Shown: positions 32,000-43,559 of the stretch, one piece after another | How positions within the stretch are numbered: position 1 is the first letter of the stretch | Layout: every line of letters starts with the position of its first letter | Assembly: GCA_947561395.2 (NCBI GenBank) | Contig: OX387193.1 | Coordinates: forward strand, 11,036,001-11,100,000 | Length of the DNA stretch: 64,000 bases | Source of the DNA: Buxus sempervirens | Lineage: Eukaryota > Streptophyta > Magnoliopsida > Buxales > Buxaceae | Reading direction: 5' to 3' | Notes under the pieces: generated by a model | Database searches by the model: none | What the model was told of the DNA's origin: nothing | The model's input: only the letters and a program-made list of their open reading frames with translations | Program-made: the position numbers and the translations under genes

Positions 32000-34294
32000 T
32001 TTTATACGTACGATTTTGCTTTTATATAATATATACTGGAAATATTTACAAGTCAACCCTCCAAGATGCCGTTTTTTCAAGTGGTCCCACCTAAAATATT
32101 TACAACAATGACCGTAAGATGCAGTGAAAATTTCAAATTTTGGATTTGAGAGAAGGGATTAACCCGCCTGGGTCCAAATGTTTAGGGCTTGGTAATTTTA
32201 ATTCGGTTTATGGGCGGGTTCGGATGCAGCCCAACCCTCCCCAAACCCGACCTTAATATATTAAAGTAACATTTTAATATGTTTAAGATATTATTTTTAT
32301 ATTTATTAATTATATATAAAAAAATATAATTTTTTGTTAATTAATATATTCTATTTAAAAAACTTTTTTTTTCATTTTATACCCTTGCCGAGTGACCAAC
32401 CTCCATTACCAACCCCATAGGGGTGGAGTTCATGGTAACGGTACCGTTCAGTCCAGATTCATAGGGCTATAAACGGGTTGGATTCGGACCGGATCCACCA
32501 AGATCTGAAACCAATTAAGTTGTAGGATATCCGAATCCAAATATGGTTATAAAATCCATATTTGAATCTGATTAAATATTCGAATCCAGTTTTAAAATCC
32601 GATTAAATTAGCCTTTTTTTAAACCTACTATTTTCACACATATATAAAATTCTAAAAATTACTTATATAGTATGTTAGTCTATTTACTTATATAGTATGC
32701 TAGTCTATTTACTTATATAGTATGTTAGCCTATTTACTTAAACACCCTTATAAAATTCTAAAAATTTCAATCGTACCTTCAATTTAATTAAATTTGGATT
32801 TTTATCGGACGAAGATAGTAAGATCTGAATCCGAATCCGATTATTAAATGGATCTAATCTTTGGATTCGTATTTGATCCATCGGACATTTATTCGGATAA
32901 AGATCTGATTAAATCAAATAAATTTAATCAGACCTAGACGATAATCGAATCAGGATCCGACCCATTGAAAGCCCTAGTCCATAACAGTACTGGCCAGTCC
33001 ATAGCCAGCCCCAGTTCGAAAAATTCAAAAAAAATTAAAAATAGCAATAAAATCTAAAAATACGAAAAATTCATTTATATTTGTTAAAAATTATAAATGA
33101 TAGATATAAATATAATAAAGTTGATATTATACGTTATAATATCAAATTATATCTTTATATTATAATATTGTAACATATCATTATTTTTCAAATTATATTA
33201 TCACAAAAATAACATATAACATATAATTTGATATTTATCATAGCATATAATTTGATACATGTTAAATTATATTTAAAACAATTTATAATGTTAAATTATA
33301 CGTCAAATTATATCATATGTTATAACGTATAATATGATATAATATAATGTCAAATTCTAAAAAATAACATATTATTTGTTATAATTATAAAATATCAAAT
33401 TATAATCTATAATTTGACATTTTAAATAGATTTTCAACTTTATAAGCTATTTTTTAAGTTTTTCTGAATTTTTAAAACCGAATCGGACTGAAACCGACTA
33501 TGGACCTGTCGGTACCTTTTCGGAACAGACGGTACCATTTCAGACCAGACCGGTATTGGTCTAGTACCGACAGATCCATAGCAAATCAATTTTTTTCACC
33601 AGATCGCCTATGACCGGCCAGATCAATCCCTAATCCCAATCTAGAAAACCATGGCGGGGTTTGCTATTGGCAAAACACTTGTAGGCTCGAGTTTGAGTTC
33701 ACGAAAACCTACCTCAAACCAACCCCGTTGCCATCCCTATTTAGGAGATGATACTTCCATGCATGCAAAAAGCAAAATGACATTGTCTGGTACCTAAGGG
33801 TGTGCATTGGCCCTTGTATTGAAGTGGGATGCAATTAGCTTCTTTTATCTCATTTTAGCGTTGGAGCTTGGATTTGTATCTTTCGTGGACGCGTGATTGT
33901 GAGTAGGGATGGCAATTGAGCAAGTTGTAACCTAAACGATCCTATAAGGGTTTATCCAATACCAACCTAACCCACCCGTATCGAATAGTCGATGGGCGGG
34001 TTTGGGTTAACTTGGTTGGTGTATAAAATGCCCAGAAAAAAAAAAGGTGTTTTAAAAAAACTATATAAATTAATAAAATATTTTTTTTCCTTATGATATA
34101 TATGAAAATAAAATTTTAAACATATTAAAATATAAAATCATGTTTTGGATGGGTTGGGCCAAACCCAAACCTGCTCCTAACCTGATTTTAACAGTACCAA
34201 ATCCTAATCGTTAAAAGTGGGATGGGTTATCCATTAAAACTGCCCTACTTACGAGCATGGGGCTCTTGTCAATATTTCTCTATTCCCCTTTTTT
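32000..34294. repeat. R2 block of unit 2, left part
   Basis: A counterpart of 12290-14880, with hAT-like ends near 33735 and 33907, more diverged than the R1 pair. A 32-bp word (CTTATATAGTATGYTAGYCTATTTA-like) is tandemly repeated at about 32660-32740. The block stops at 34294 and resumes at about 58286, interrupted by the 24 kb nest. No gene. Confidence 0.55.
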
Positions 34295-35084
34295 GGGAAA
34301 ATTATTGAAAAGGGTACCTTTTCTAGCAATTGCTAAAAACATGCTAAAAAAAATCTTCTGAATCAACAGGTAAATAATTGAACTCACCTAATAGAAAAGG
34401 CTACAAGACTTCTTTTCCCTTGAAATCCTTTTAAGTGCCCATGAACTCCCATCACTAATGCAACAAAAGAACAAAATGGCAAACAACAGGAACTCCATAA
34501 AACCTCCAAATAAGACTTTGGATATATACAAGTTCTAAAGGAAGCTTGAAACTTAGTGTATTTCCTCTATTTCCTTTGTGTCAACAGCTTCATTCACCCT
34601 ATAATATGCATAAACAGATTCATCTAATTCAGAATGTTACCCTGATTGGGCTACCAAAATTACATAATTCACACAAATTACATTAACATGAGCTCTCCCT
34701 TCTGAATCAAAACGCCTCTTATGGTATATCCCATAAGACATAGTTCTTATTGAAAACTGGAAGAGAAAAAAGAACATTACATGGATTACTCCACTCTCCC
34801 AAGCAATACTACTATATTAATTATGTGGATTAAGACGGAATGAAATCGTCGGCATTTAAATACTGAATTGTTCCCTGCTTTTGAAGTGGGATGCTCGGCA
34901 GGTGTTTTTCACCTTTTTCTAAATGTTTAAATGGGCCCCACTTGAAAAACCCTTACCGTGGGATGCTCCACGTGGAAGCATCCCACCTCAAAGACAAGAA
35001 ACAAATCAATCAAACATTATAGACGATTTGCTCCCGATTAAGACAGTAGTAAAGGCAAGATAGGAAATCTTGCCAACCGAGAAC

Positions 35085-36228
35085 TAGAGCTGGCAACGGG
35101 TCGGGCTGGGTCAGGGTCGGGTCAGGTTATGATCGGGTCGGTTCGGGTTGAACCCGATTAGTGTCGGATTGGGAAAAGCTCAAACCGAACCCAACCCGCC
35201 AATAAATGGATTCAACCCACCATCCCGATTATTTTTTAATTTTTAATTTTTTTTTTGCAAAAAAAGAATAAATACATTTCACCTCCTCTTTTAAAATCCA
35301 TCTCCGCCTTTCTTTTATTCCTCAAAAAGCCAAACCCCAACTCCTTCGAGTTTTCATTTTCCCTGGTCTCTTTCATCTTGCTTGCCCGCCGGCAATCATC
35401 TCGTTGGAAGTCGATTCCCCGAATAAATGAAGATTACGGAGATGGATTCCTCTCCATCTTGCCAGAATGCTAGTAGTATCTCCCTCTCTCGCCGCCACGT
35501 CTATCACGAACCCTGCTTTACCCACTTCTGGAAACCCTAGGCCAAAGCGGCTTTCGTTAGCAGAGTTCCAAAGTTATTCCCTGATTGTTTCGCAAATCTG
35601 AAGCAAGCCACTTTAATAAACCCCAGAGAAAGGTATCGATTTTGTTTAGGCAATCGATTGCGTTGTCTGTCCGATGATCGGAGCATTATTTGGAAAGATG
35701 ATGATGGGAGACATGAATGAGGGTTTGGTCGCTGCCTTGACGTATTAATGGTTTTGTCTTTAATGATTGTTGCGATCAATAGGTTTCTTAGCTAAGAAAA
35801 AGGAGGTGATGTATTAGGATCTCCCTGCTTGTTCAATTGATTATCGTTTAGCCCTGTTTTCAATGTTTTAGAGATTTCTAGTTTAGGAAATATGAAACTG
35901 AAGTGATAGAAGAACGGGTGAAGGCTCGAAGAGGAAGAGCGGCGCCAGCGCAGAGGAATGGAAGAGGAAGAGAAGAACCAAAGCGAAGAGGGCAACAAGA
36001 GGGAAGCGAACGAAAATGAAATTGAAACTTGAAAGCCCTAATTTTTTGTGTGTGTTAATCGGGTAAATTGTCGGTTTACGGGTTATAATCAGGTTGACCT
36101 GATTATAGGCTGGTTGGAAAAATCCCAACCCGCACCCAACCCAATTAATAATCAGGTCAACCCAAACCCGTTTAAGACGGGTCATTTTGGGTTGACCCGT
36201 CAGTTTGGATCGCCTTTTACCGGCTCTA
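35085..36228. mobile_element. hAT non-autonomous element (1144 bp), perfect 8-bp target duplication
   Basis: The flanks are CCGAGAAC at 35077-35084 and 36229-36236. The ends are TAGAGCTGGCAACGGGT and the degenerate complement of TAGAGCCGGTAAAAGG. Subterminal regions are full of GGGTCGGGT and GGGTTGACCCG words. The interior has only short unconserved frames. It sits in the left part of the outer element. Confidence 0.8.
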
Positions 36229-36236
36229 CCGAGAAC

Positions 36237-36787
36237 CCTTGTTGATTGTTAATTTAAAATTTGCAAGCAGCAATGAGAAGGGGGAACCATGGAGCAAACG
36301 TGCGTTGTTCACATTGACACCATCAGTGACGAAATTGGATTTTTCATCTCCCGATATATCAGCCTTGCTGATATGCTTCACGGGAATGGGAAGCGGTCCC
36401 TAAGTAATCGCGTTTCTACAATAAAAACAAAAAACGTCATGAAAGAAATCAAAGAGGCGAAAGGAATAAGGAATTCGAGGATGGCTCACTTTGGCTGGAG
36501 AAAATCCAGAATCAGGGGGTATGAGTCACATGAGAAGGCATAAAGCCACCGCCTGAGAAGACGGCAATGCCGTCGAACTAACTCATGAACAGCAATTTGT
36601 TTAGAACCCTAAATGAAAAGCCAAAGGGAGAGAACAAAATCCAAAAACTGGGGAGCACTTCTGGAAGAGGCTTCGCCGGAGAGTGTGTGAGGTTCGTTTT
36701 GAGTAGCAGAGCAATGTTTCCGACAGGGCTCACTGCCACAACGTACAAAAAATTGATTTTTGACACAATGTTAGTGTTGGTTGAGCA
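36237..36787. other. Outer-element core between two insertions, no recognised gene
   Basis: About 550 bp with an 84-codon frame from 36289 (MEQTCVVHIDTISDEIGFFI start) and a 70-codon frame from 36585. Neither resembles a known family. The 36289 frame begins in a plausible context but is short. It could be captured host sequence. Confidence 0.25.
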
Positions 36788-36795
36788 GTTGACAT

Positions 36796-36956
36796 AGCGC
36801 GTGGATCCTCTGTGAAGCGCATCGTCTGTGAAGCAAAAACATCCTCTGTGAAGCGCAATCCAACGGACCAGAATAAGCGAAGGTTATAATAGTAATTTTG
36901 AACGAAACACTTTAAAAACTATTAAAATTCTCCTCGGCAAGACGAAAACGCGTGAA
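36796..36956 (+). repeat. Left terminal inverted repeat of the 20 kb MULE
   Basis: About 160 bp, inverted partner of 56581-56765. It contains three GATCCTCTGTGAAGCGC or CATCCTCTGTGAAGCGC words near the tip. The inner part (ATTAAAATTCTCCTCGG) matches with a small indel. Confidence 0.8.
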
Positions 36957-37369
36957 ACATTTATATTATTTAACTTATAACTTGTCCACATCCGAACTTT
37001 CTCTGTTCTTACTCAGACATTTCTGTGTTTACTCCGACATTGGCGGGAAAGGTGTTGTCTTTACTCTCACTTCGAAGAAAAGGAAGGCAGCTACCACAGT
37101 TCCACTTCCAAGTGTTAAAGAAGAAGGGACCACCACTCACTCCACCATTATTTGTTTCTATTTAAGACTCCAACAACCAATGTAAACCAGGTACATAAAC
37201 AGATTTTTGGCTTTTTCCATTAATTTCAACCCCCGAAGATGGTGGAACCTTAAATAAATTGAAATGATGGTCGGGCGAACAATGCCACGCCGCCACACAT
37301 CGACAGGGTACGCCCAGAAATAAACAGCTGTCAAATAAGCCATTACCACCCCCGAACAAGCCTTAGGTA

Positions 37370-37720
37370 CCCACCGAAAAAATGTGAGGTTCACCACAAT
37401 TAAGCCTTAGGTACACACCATAAGAACCTGTAGGTACCCACCAAAAAACCGCCAATAATGCCCTAGGTACCCCCAATTAAGCCAAAATAAGGCATAGGTA
37501 CCCAAGAAATTTTCGTAGGTATCCCAAATCGCCTGGCACCGATTAATCCTGGGATTTAATCGTGATGAAACAGAGACTTCATGTTCTCTGGAAAGTTAAT
37601 CGGGACGGTCGCGATTAATCTTGAGATTAATCGCGAGACCTAATCTTGACTGGGCGATTAGTCGTGGATGCTAATCGCGGATCTCACGATTAATCTCTGG
37701 GCTAATCGCGCGGACATGTC
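37370..37720. repeat. Left subterminal arrays: GGTACC zone then CGATTAATCG zone
   Basis: Around 37360-37510 a degenerate unit of about 25-35 bp repeats TTAGGTACCCACC.AA-type words. Around 37545-37710 about eight degenerate CGCGATTAATCGCGA words follow. Both motifs are self-complementary. The right end of the element has the same two zones in mirror order (55650-55810, then 55810-56240). Confidence 0.65.
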
Positions 37721-38034
37721 TTGTCTTTTTTTTGACTTTATTTTTTGCCAGTATATTCTATCTTATTTTAACCAAACCTATGGGAATGAAGAAGGTCCAA
37801 AACTTATGTACCACCTTCGTACCCTTGGCGTACCGTAAAAATAATTCGTAGGTACCATGTGTGTAGGTACTAAGAAATTATTCCGACGTACTCAAGTTTT
37901 GTAATAAGCCCTCAAAATACACCAACTTGGCACATGGTTGAAGAGAATGGTTACCCTGTGATGTTCATGGGTACTATATATTGTTATTAGTATGATATTC
38001 TAAGTGGAATATCTGTTTTATGTTGTAGGGACAA

Positions 38035-40770
38035 ATGGAGCAAATCATTTGTACAAGTGGAAGTGAGCAATTAAGTGGAGATGAGGTTAGTGATGATATA
38101 GCGGATATAAATACAGTGCCTAGAGTTGTAAGAGTACTAAGGTTCGATGACGGCGAAGGGCATACTCAAAATTTTAGGCCATCCGTGGGAATGGAGTTCC
38201 TATCTACCGATGAAGCGTATAGATTTTACAATGCTTATGCAGCACAGAAGGGCTTCAGTATTCGAAAGAGTACGAGATGGAAAAGTCGGAAAGATGGTAA
38301 GGAGTTGTGTAGGAAGTTTTGTTGCTATAAAGAAGGGAAGAAGGGAATAGACAAACGGGATAAAGATGTGAAGAACCCTAAAAAGGAAACACATACGGGT
38401 TGTTTGGCACACATGAGTGTGAAAGCTCAAGACAATGGCATGTATTTTGTAGCGAGCTTTGAGGACGAGCATAATCATGAGGTTGTTACCCCAAGTAAGG
38501 TCCACATGCTACCTTCACAGAGGAAAGTTACAGAGGCGCAATTAGCAGAAATTGTATTAGCAGAAAGCAGTGGCATACGACCAAAGCATGCTTTTGAGTT
38601 CATGGGTAGAGAAGCCGGCGGAAGAGAGAATTTGGGCTTCCTACCTATTGACCATAAGAACCAGATTCGTGACAGACGGAGAGCAATGAAAGTAGGAGAG
38701 GGATCAAGGTTATTAATTTATTTTGAAGGACAACTGATTGACGATCCGTCTTTCTTTTATGCTGTACAAGTTGATGAGAACAATGAAATAACAAACTTTT
38801 TCTGGGCTGATCGGAAGATGCAAGAAGACTATAATAATTTTGGAGATGTCGTTTGTTTTGATACAACTTATAGGACAAACGAAGCTCAAAGGCCATTTGC
38901 ACCATTGGTTGGAGTCAACCATCACAGACGAATGGTAGTGTTCGGAGCCGCAATGCTTTATGATGAGACGAAGGCATCCTTTGTTTGGTTGTTTGAAACA
39001 TTTATAAAAGCAATGAATGGGAAAAGGCCAGTTACCATCTTGACAGACCAAGATGCAGCTATGTCAGCTGCAATTGCTTTTGTTTAGCCGAACACCTATC
39101 ATCGGTTATGTGTATGGCATTTGCACCAAAATTCATTGAAGCATCTCGGTCACATATTCCAAATGAGAACCTCCTTTTCATCTGATTTCAATCGGTGTAT
39201 ATATGATTACGAGGAAGAGGCTGAGTTCTTGGAAGCGTGGGATGCAATGATTCAAAAATACGATCTCCAAGACAATGAGTGGCTGAAGGGCATATTTAAG
39301 ATAAAGGAGAAATGGGCCCTTGTATATGGAAGAACTACATTTTGTGCTGACATGAAGAGCACCCAACTGAGTGAAAGCTTCAACAGCCGGTTAAAGAAAT
39401 ACACGAAGTACAACATGGACGTCTTGTGTTTTTTCCAGCATTTTTCAAGGCTTTTGGATGATATCCGTTACAAGGAACAGGAAGACAATTATAATATGAG
39501 CCAGCGTATTCCAAGAATGATGGCGGAAATCATCATATTAAAGCATGCAAGGGAGGTATACACACCGAAGCTGTTTGAGATTTTTCAATCGGAATATGCA
39601 AAAGCTCAGAATCTTGTTGTTAATGAGACTTCACATACTGAGACATCCAAAATCTATAAAGTTAGCTTATTTGATAATCCTCGAGGGCATGTTGTTACAG
39701 TTAACATTGAGGATGATATGTTGAAATGCAGTTGCCGTAAGTTTGAATTTGTTAGGATTTGTGTAGCCATGCACTCAAAGTACTTGACGTGCGAAATATT
39801 AAGAGGATCCCAAGTCAATACATATTAAAGCGGTGGACAAAGGATGCAAAGGGTTGCAACCCAAGTTATAGTCGTATGTCAGATGAGGAAGTGGCAAAGC
39901 TGTCCATGGTTAAACGGTACAGAGAACTTTGCCATAATGCCGTTAAATTATCAGCAATTGCTGCCGAAACTTTCGAGGCATATGAATGTGCTGCGAATGG
40001 GCTGGCCATTTTAATGACCGAAGTTGGAAATGTGCTAAAGAACAAGCCTCCGAGCACAGTGGATGGGAATGAAGGAGAGAATTTATCCGAAAATATTCAA
40101 ATCACCGTTGCTGGACTGAAGAGGAAGTCGGGTCGAGGTCGTAGTGGACGTCGACCAAAACATTTTTCAGAAAGGGCTCCAAAGAGCAAGAGGAACCATG
40201 ACATACCAACTCAAACGGCAAATACAATTCAGACTCAAACTCCACCACAAACACAATATGCAAGTCAAAGCTCTGGATGGAGTGAGACAATGGTATAATA
40301 CTTACCTCATACTAATGTATTTGTTTTATCATATCATGATTATGGTTTTATGGGGGGATTTTTGATTTTTTATGAATTTTATGTATTCCATAGGCCTCTC
40401 ATCAGTTTCGAACAGATGGAGTGGTGACGGGAATGCAATCGAGAACATATCCTATGGCTGAATATGCAATTTTGTCTCCATTCCAACAACCTGGTACTTA
40501 CACACAGCTACTGCGGGTATATTTTCTAGAAGATCCTACTCTTCAATACTTTTTGAAGACTTTCAATGCTTTGCAATGACATTCCTTTAATGACAGGAAT
40601 CAATGAGTCCAAACATATTCCAAGAATCTAACTCAAGCAATACTGTTGGCCAGAATCAATTTGGCTCCTGTTCAAGCTCTACTGTAGGGAGATCTCCAGG
40701 AGTTTATAGTCGAGATGGGAGCTTATATCATCAAAAAGGAGATTTAGATCATTTCCCTGGAGATTTGTGA
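38035..40770 (+). pseudogene. FAR1/FHY3-type MULE transposase gene, disabled
   Basis: Three coding exons: 38035-40292, 40394-40516 and 40597-40770 (stop TGA). A splice acceptor (TTGTAG) just before the ATG suggests a 5' untranslated intron. Domains in order are the FAR1 zinc-binding DNA-binding domain (residues about 56-152, ending DEHNHEV), the MULE/FAR1 transposase core (CFDTTYRTN with Asp276, ILTDQD with Asp338, then a later Glu in QLSESFN), and a SWIM zinc finger (CSCRKFE..CSHALKV). The C-terminus is basic then Ser/Gln-rich. FAR1 and FHY3 are domesticated relatives of such transposases. An in-frame TAG replaces codon 351. A single-base loss near 39760 shifts the frame inside the SWIM finger. 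All else aligns, so decay is recent. It faces inward from the left end of the element. Confidence 0.85.
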
Positions 40771-41039
40771 TTCTTTTGTATATTGGTACGACAAGAAAGG
40801 GGGAGTGAATTGTGTGTATTGAATGTGTTGACAGTGTTAGTCATGTAATTATATTGTTTTTGTAGTGCAATGTAAGTGTTCATTTTTTCTAATTGTACAA
40901 GGATGTGTATGTACCAAATGTATACTTCTAGTGGAATGAGAATCGCAATTTTGAGTTAATTATTTAGTTCCGTTAATTGGTTAATATTTTCAGAGCTTCG
41001 TGCTGTTCCTCTTGCAAGTACATCCCAAATCAAAATAAA

Positions 41040-41420
41040 GTTCCCCCATTAATAACACAGGTACATCCAAAATCAACCCTTAGGTACCCCCTATCTACCT
41101 TAGGCGCCACCCATAATGGCTCCCAAAACCCCCCAATATATATATTTTGTACACCCCAACTGAAAAGTTAAGGTATCCCCTCAAACAACAATAAGAACCC
41201 ACCCATCTGGACCTTAGGTACCGTAGATTAAGCGTTAGGTACCCACAATCATGCTTTAGGTACCCCACAAATAAGCGCAAGGTACCCTCTGCACAAATAG
41301 CATGACGCGCGTACCTGGGATATCAACGCCCGAACGTTTCAGTACGAATTGGTGATTGAGATTTCAACGCGCGAACATTGGTTCGTAATGTCCGCACGTT
41401 ATAAGGAAATTCTTCCTACT
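41040..41420. repeat. GGTACC array plus CGCG/ACGTT motifs between the first two genes
   Basis: About nine GGTACC-type words in degenerate 25-35 bp units (TTAGGTACCCC.CAAATAAGC), then ACGCGCGAACGTT-like words at about 41320-41400. It sits between the convergent 3' ends of the FAR1 gene and the 41721-43016 gene. More GGTA words continue to about 41520. Confidence 0.6.
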
Positions 41421-41720
41421 TCCTAACGTACCACTTTGTTCCCTGTAATTATGCCCTTGTCCTCAAGGAATCCCCCCAATGATGCCTTAGGTAGCCCCCA
41501 AATGAGGCCTACGGTACACCGCCAATCATCTTTTCAAAGAAGGAACTGATTCGGAATAGATTGATGGACAAAGTTATATCAAATGGAAACAACAGAGGAT
41601 TATGATGCTGCAATTACGAATACTTTTACTATGGGAAATGAGTACATTCTACACATCTGAGTTGCGTTGAGATAAATACATTTATATTCAAAACATAGAA
41701 GTACGTCTAAAATCAACACA

Positions 41721-43016
41721 CTACGGTGCAATGTCATCGTCATCAGACCCGGGAAGTGGTGGGAGGGATGGAGTCTGCTGAATGGAGCAAGTGAAGAGAT
41801 GAGTCACTATCTTCACGGCTTTCTTGACCAGCTTCTTTAGTCCACCAACTTCATGAGTGATAGATTCCTGAAACATTCCAAAATCACGTTGTAGACTGCC
41901 AAAATCCTCTCGAATCTCTCCAACGTCTTGGCTAAGCCTACGAAAGGCTTCTGACGACGGTCCACGTCGTGAATATGTCTTGAAAGAGCTGGGTTGAGAA
42001 GTGGGTGGACGAGGATGTGATGACGAAGGTTGTGCTGGCTCTGCTTCCTCTCTTTGTTGTGGCTGCTGTTGGTGCGCCATTGATTCTTCGGATCTCTGAG
42101 CCGCGTGACAGTGGTGGTGCAAAGGTGCAAGTTGCATTTGATTTAGATTCATCTGTGAAAATTGTCTTGAAATAACCATGGAATCAGGAGGTCCATGTAA
42201 ACCAAACCTCATCCCAATCCTGGTCATAAGATAGGCAAACGGAAGGGCTCTGGGACGAGATGAATGGACAACTTGACATATATGTCTGCAAATGAATGTG
42301 GGCAGACAAAGGCGCGTCCGAGTAATGAGACGGTAGAGAAGGAAGACCATGGGCTTGGTCAGCTCGAACTTATTACCGCACCTAGGATAGACATTGAATG
42401 TGAAGATGAGATGGAGTATTCTATACGTAGGGAAGAGCTTATTAGCTTGAAGCACAGTCTTTTTCCATGGTGCATCAATCCCACACAGACATTGAGTGAC
42501 CTCAGCAAGTTCCTCTTGCGTTGGTGGGTTCAGGAAACGGATCTCTGATCTAGGTATACCCATTAGATCACTTATCAAGTCAGGTGTGACAGTATAGGTA
42601 GAGTCTGCCACTTTGATCTCAAATGCAGGCTCACGAAAAGGAGGGGTGGAAGGGTTACGGGATCCGGCATAAAGTTGAGCAACAGTCGAGGAGTTGGCAG
42701 CATCCCCCCAATCTAGAATGCCGGACCAACCAACAGCTTCCAGAATCTGTACAATACCATATGGTTCTAAACATGATCTAACAACCGGTTTCTCAACAAT
42801 CAAGGGTCGCTGCCGAATCTGCACGGCTTCAGAAGGTGCAGACGATGAATTATCAGGAGAATAAGGCTCCCTATGGATGGTAGACTGAGAGGGATTGGGT
42901 TCCTCTGTCTTAGAAGGGCTGTAATGAGAGCCGGAAGATAATGAGGGACTTGCAAGTGCAGGAGTCCTATCCCTTCTCCTCTTATGGCGCATGCTAGAAT
43001 TCTTTGTTCGAGGCAT
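41721..43016 (-). CDS. Plant transposon-domain protein (Transposase_32-like), element-borne
   Basis: 431 residues, single exon. The ATG at 43016 (MPRTKNSSMRHKRRRDRTPA) is preferred over an upstream frame extension because a TATAAATA box lies only about 265 bp upstream. The N-terminus is basic and Ser/Pro-rich, a nuclear-localisation-like feature. The middle (about 100-290) has the layout of the putative plant transposon protein domain, with FEIKVADSTYTVTPDLISDL and MGIPRSEI. Next come a Gln/Pro-rich spacer and an amphipathic helix (RLSQDVGEIREDFGSLQRDF), and the tail is acidic (GSDDDDIAP). The role of such proteins is unknown. They are found almost only in or next to plant transposons. It is the only element gene here with a fully open frame, and it pairs with the related 48368-50174 gene in divergent orientation. 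Confidence 0.7.
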   Translation of the reverse strand: MPRTKNSSMRHKRRRDRTPALASPSLSSGSHYSPSKTEEPNPSQSTIHREPYSPDNSSSAPSEAVQIRQRPLIVEKPVVRSCLEPYGIVQILEAVGWSGILDWGDAANSSTVAQLYAGSRNPSTPPFREPAFEIKVADSTYTVTPDLISDLMGIPRSEIRFLNPPTQEELAEVTQCLCGIDAPWKKTVLQANKLFPTYRILHLIFTFNVYPRCGNKFELTKPMVFLLYRLITRTRLCLPTFICRHICQVVHSSRPRALPFAYLMTRIGMRFGLHGPPDSMVISRQFSQMNLNQMQLAPLHHHCHAAQRSEESMAHQQQPQQREEAEPAQPSSSHPRPPTSQPSSFKTYSRRGPSSEAFRRLSQDVGEIREDFGSLQRDFGMFQESITHEVGGLKKLVKKAVKIVTHLFTCSIQQTPSLPPLPGSDDDDIAP

Positions 43017-43164
43017 GATTTGAGAAAATGACAGAGAACAAAACAATGTTCGACACAACTCACAGTGGAAACTTGGTGGAGCCAAACCGTAAACCCCGTA
43101 TATTTGGCCTTGAGTTGGAGAGTATACAGACTTGGAGAACCCTAGAAGAAACAGGAAGTGCATA

Positions 43165-43440
43165 TACCGTAGATTAATCGTGATTTGGAGGCGAGAGGCA
43201 GTAGGAGAACAGTGGAATAAGGGGACCCATGCGTAGGAAACCCTAGATTAATCGTGAGTACGAAGTGGAGCGAAACCCTCTATTTATACACCCAAACATA
43301 AACCCTCGCTTGTGCGCATACAAATAATACATACGGCCGCACGATTAGTCGTACAAATCAGTAGATTAATCGCATGCTTAATCGCCATGTTCCGATTACG
43401 CATGGGACCTAACCCTGATGAAACAGCGACTTGCTGTATG
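43165..43440. repeat. CGATTAATCG palindromic words in the promoter of the 41721-43016 gene
   Basis: At least six degenerate AGATTAATCGTGA / CGATTAGTCG / CGATTACGCA words, the same family as 37545-37710 and 55660-55810. Their presence at both element ends and at an internal promoter suggests one binding protein acts at all three places. That is an inference. Confidence 0.5.
43281..43288 (-). promoter_or_regulatory. Probable TATA box of the 41721-43016 gene
   Basis: TATAAATA on the minus strand about 265 bp upstream of the ATG, in the context GGGTGTATAAATAGAGGG, a strong plant core-promoter match. CGATTAATCG-type words surround it (43170-43440). Confidence 0.6.
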
Positions 43441-43559
43441 AAAATATTATATTTTTATGATATACTAATGTGTCTAGAAATCATGGGAAAGGGATTGAAT
43501 GATGTGAGAGTTTATAACATTCATGTCACGTTATGAATGTAACTCATGTAACATATGTG

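Noticed and set aside
35255-36185. Several 65-100 codon frames in the 35085-36228 hAT element
   Set aside because: They overlap each other on both strands, have no domain, and lie in a non-autonomous element.
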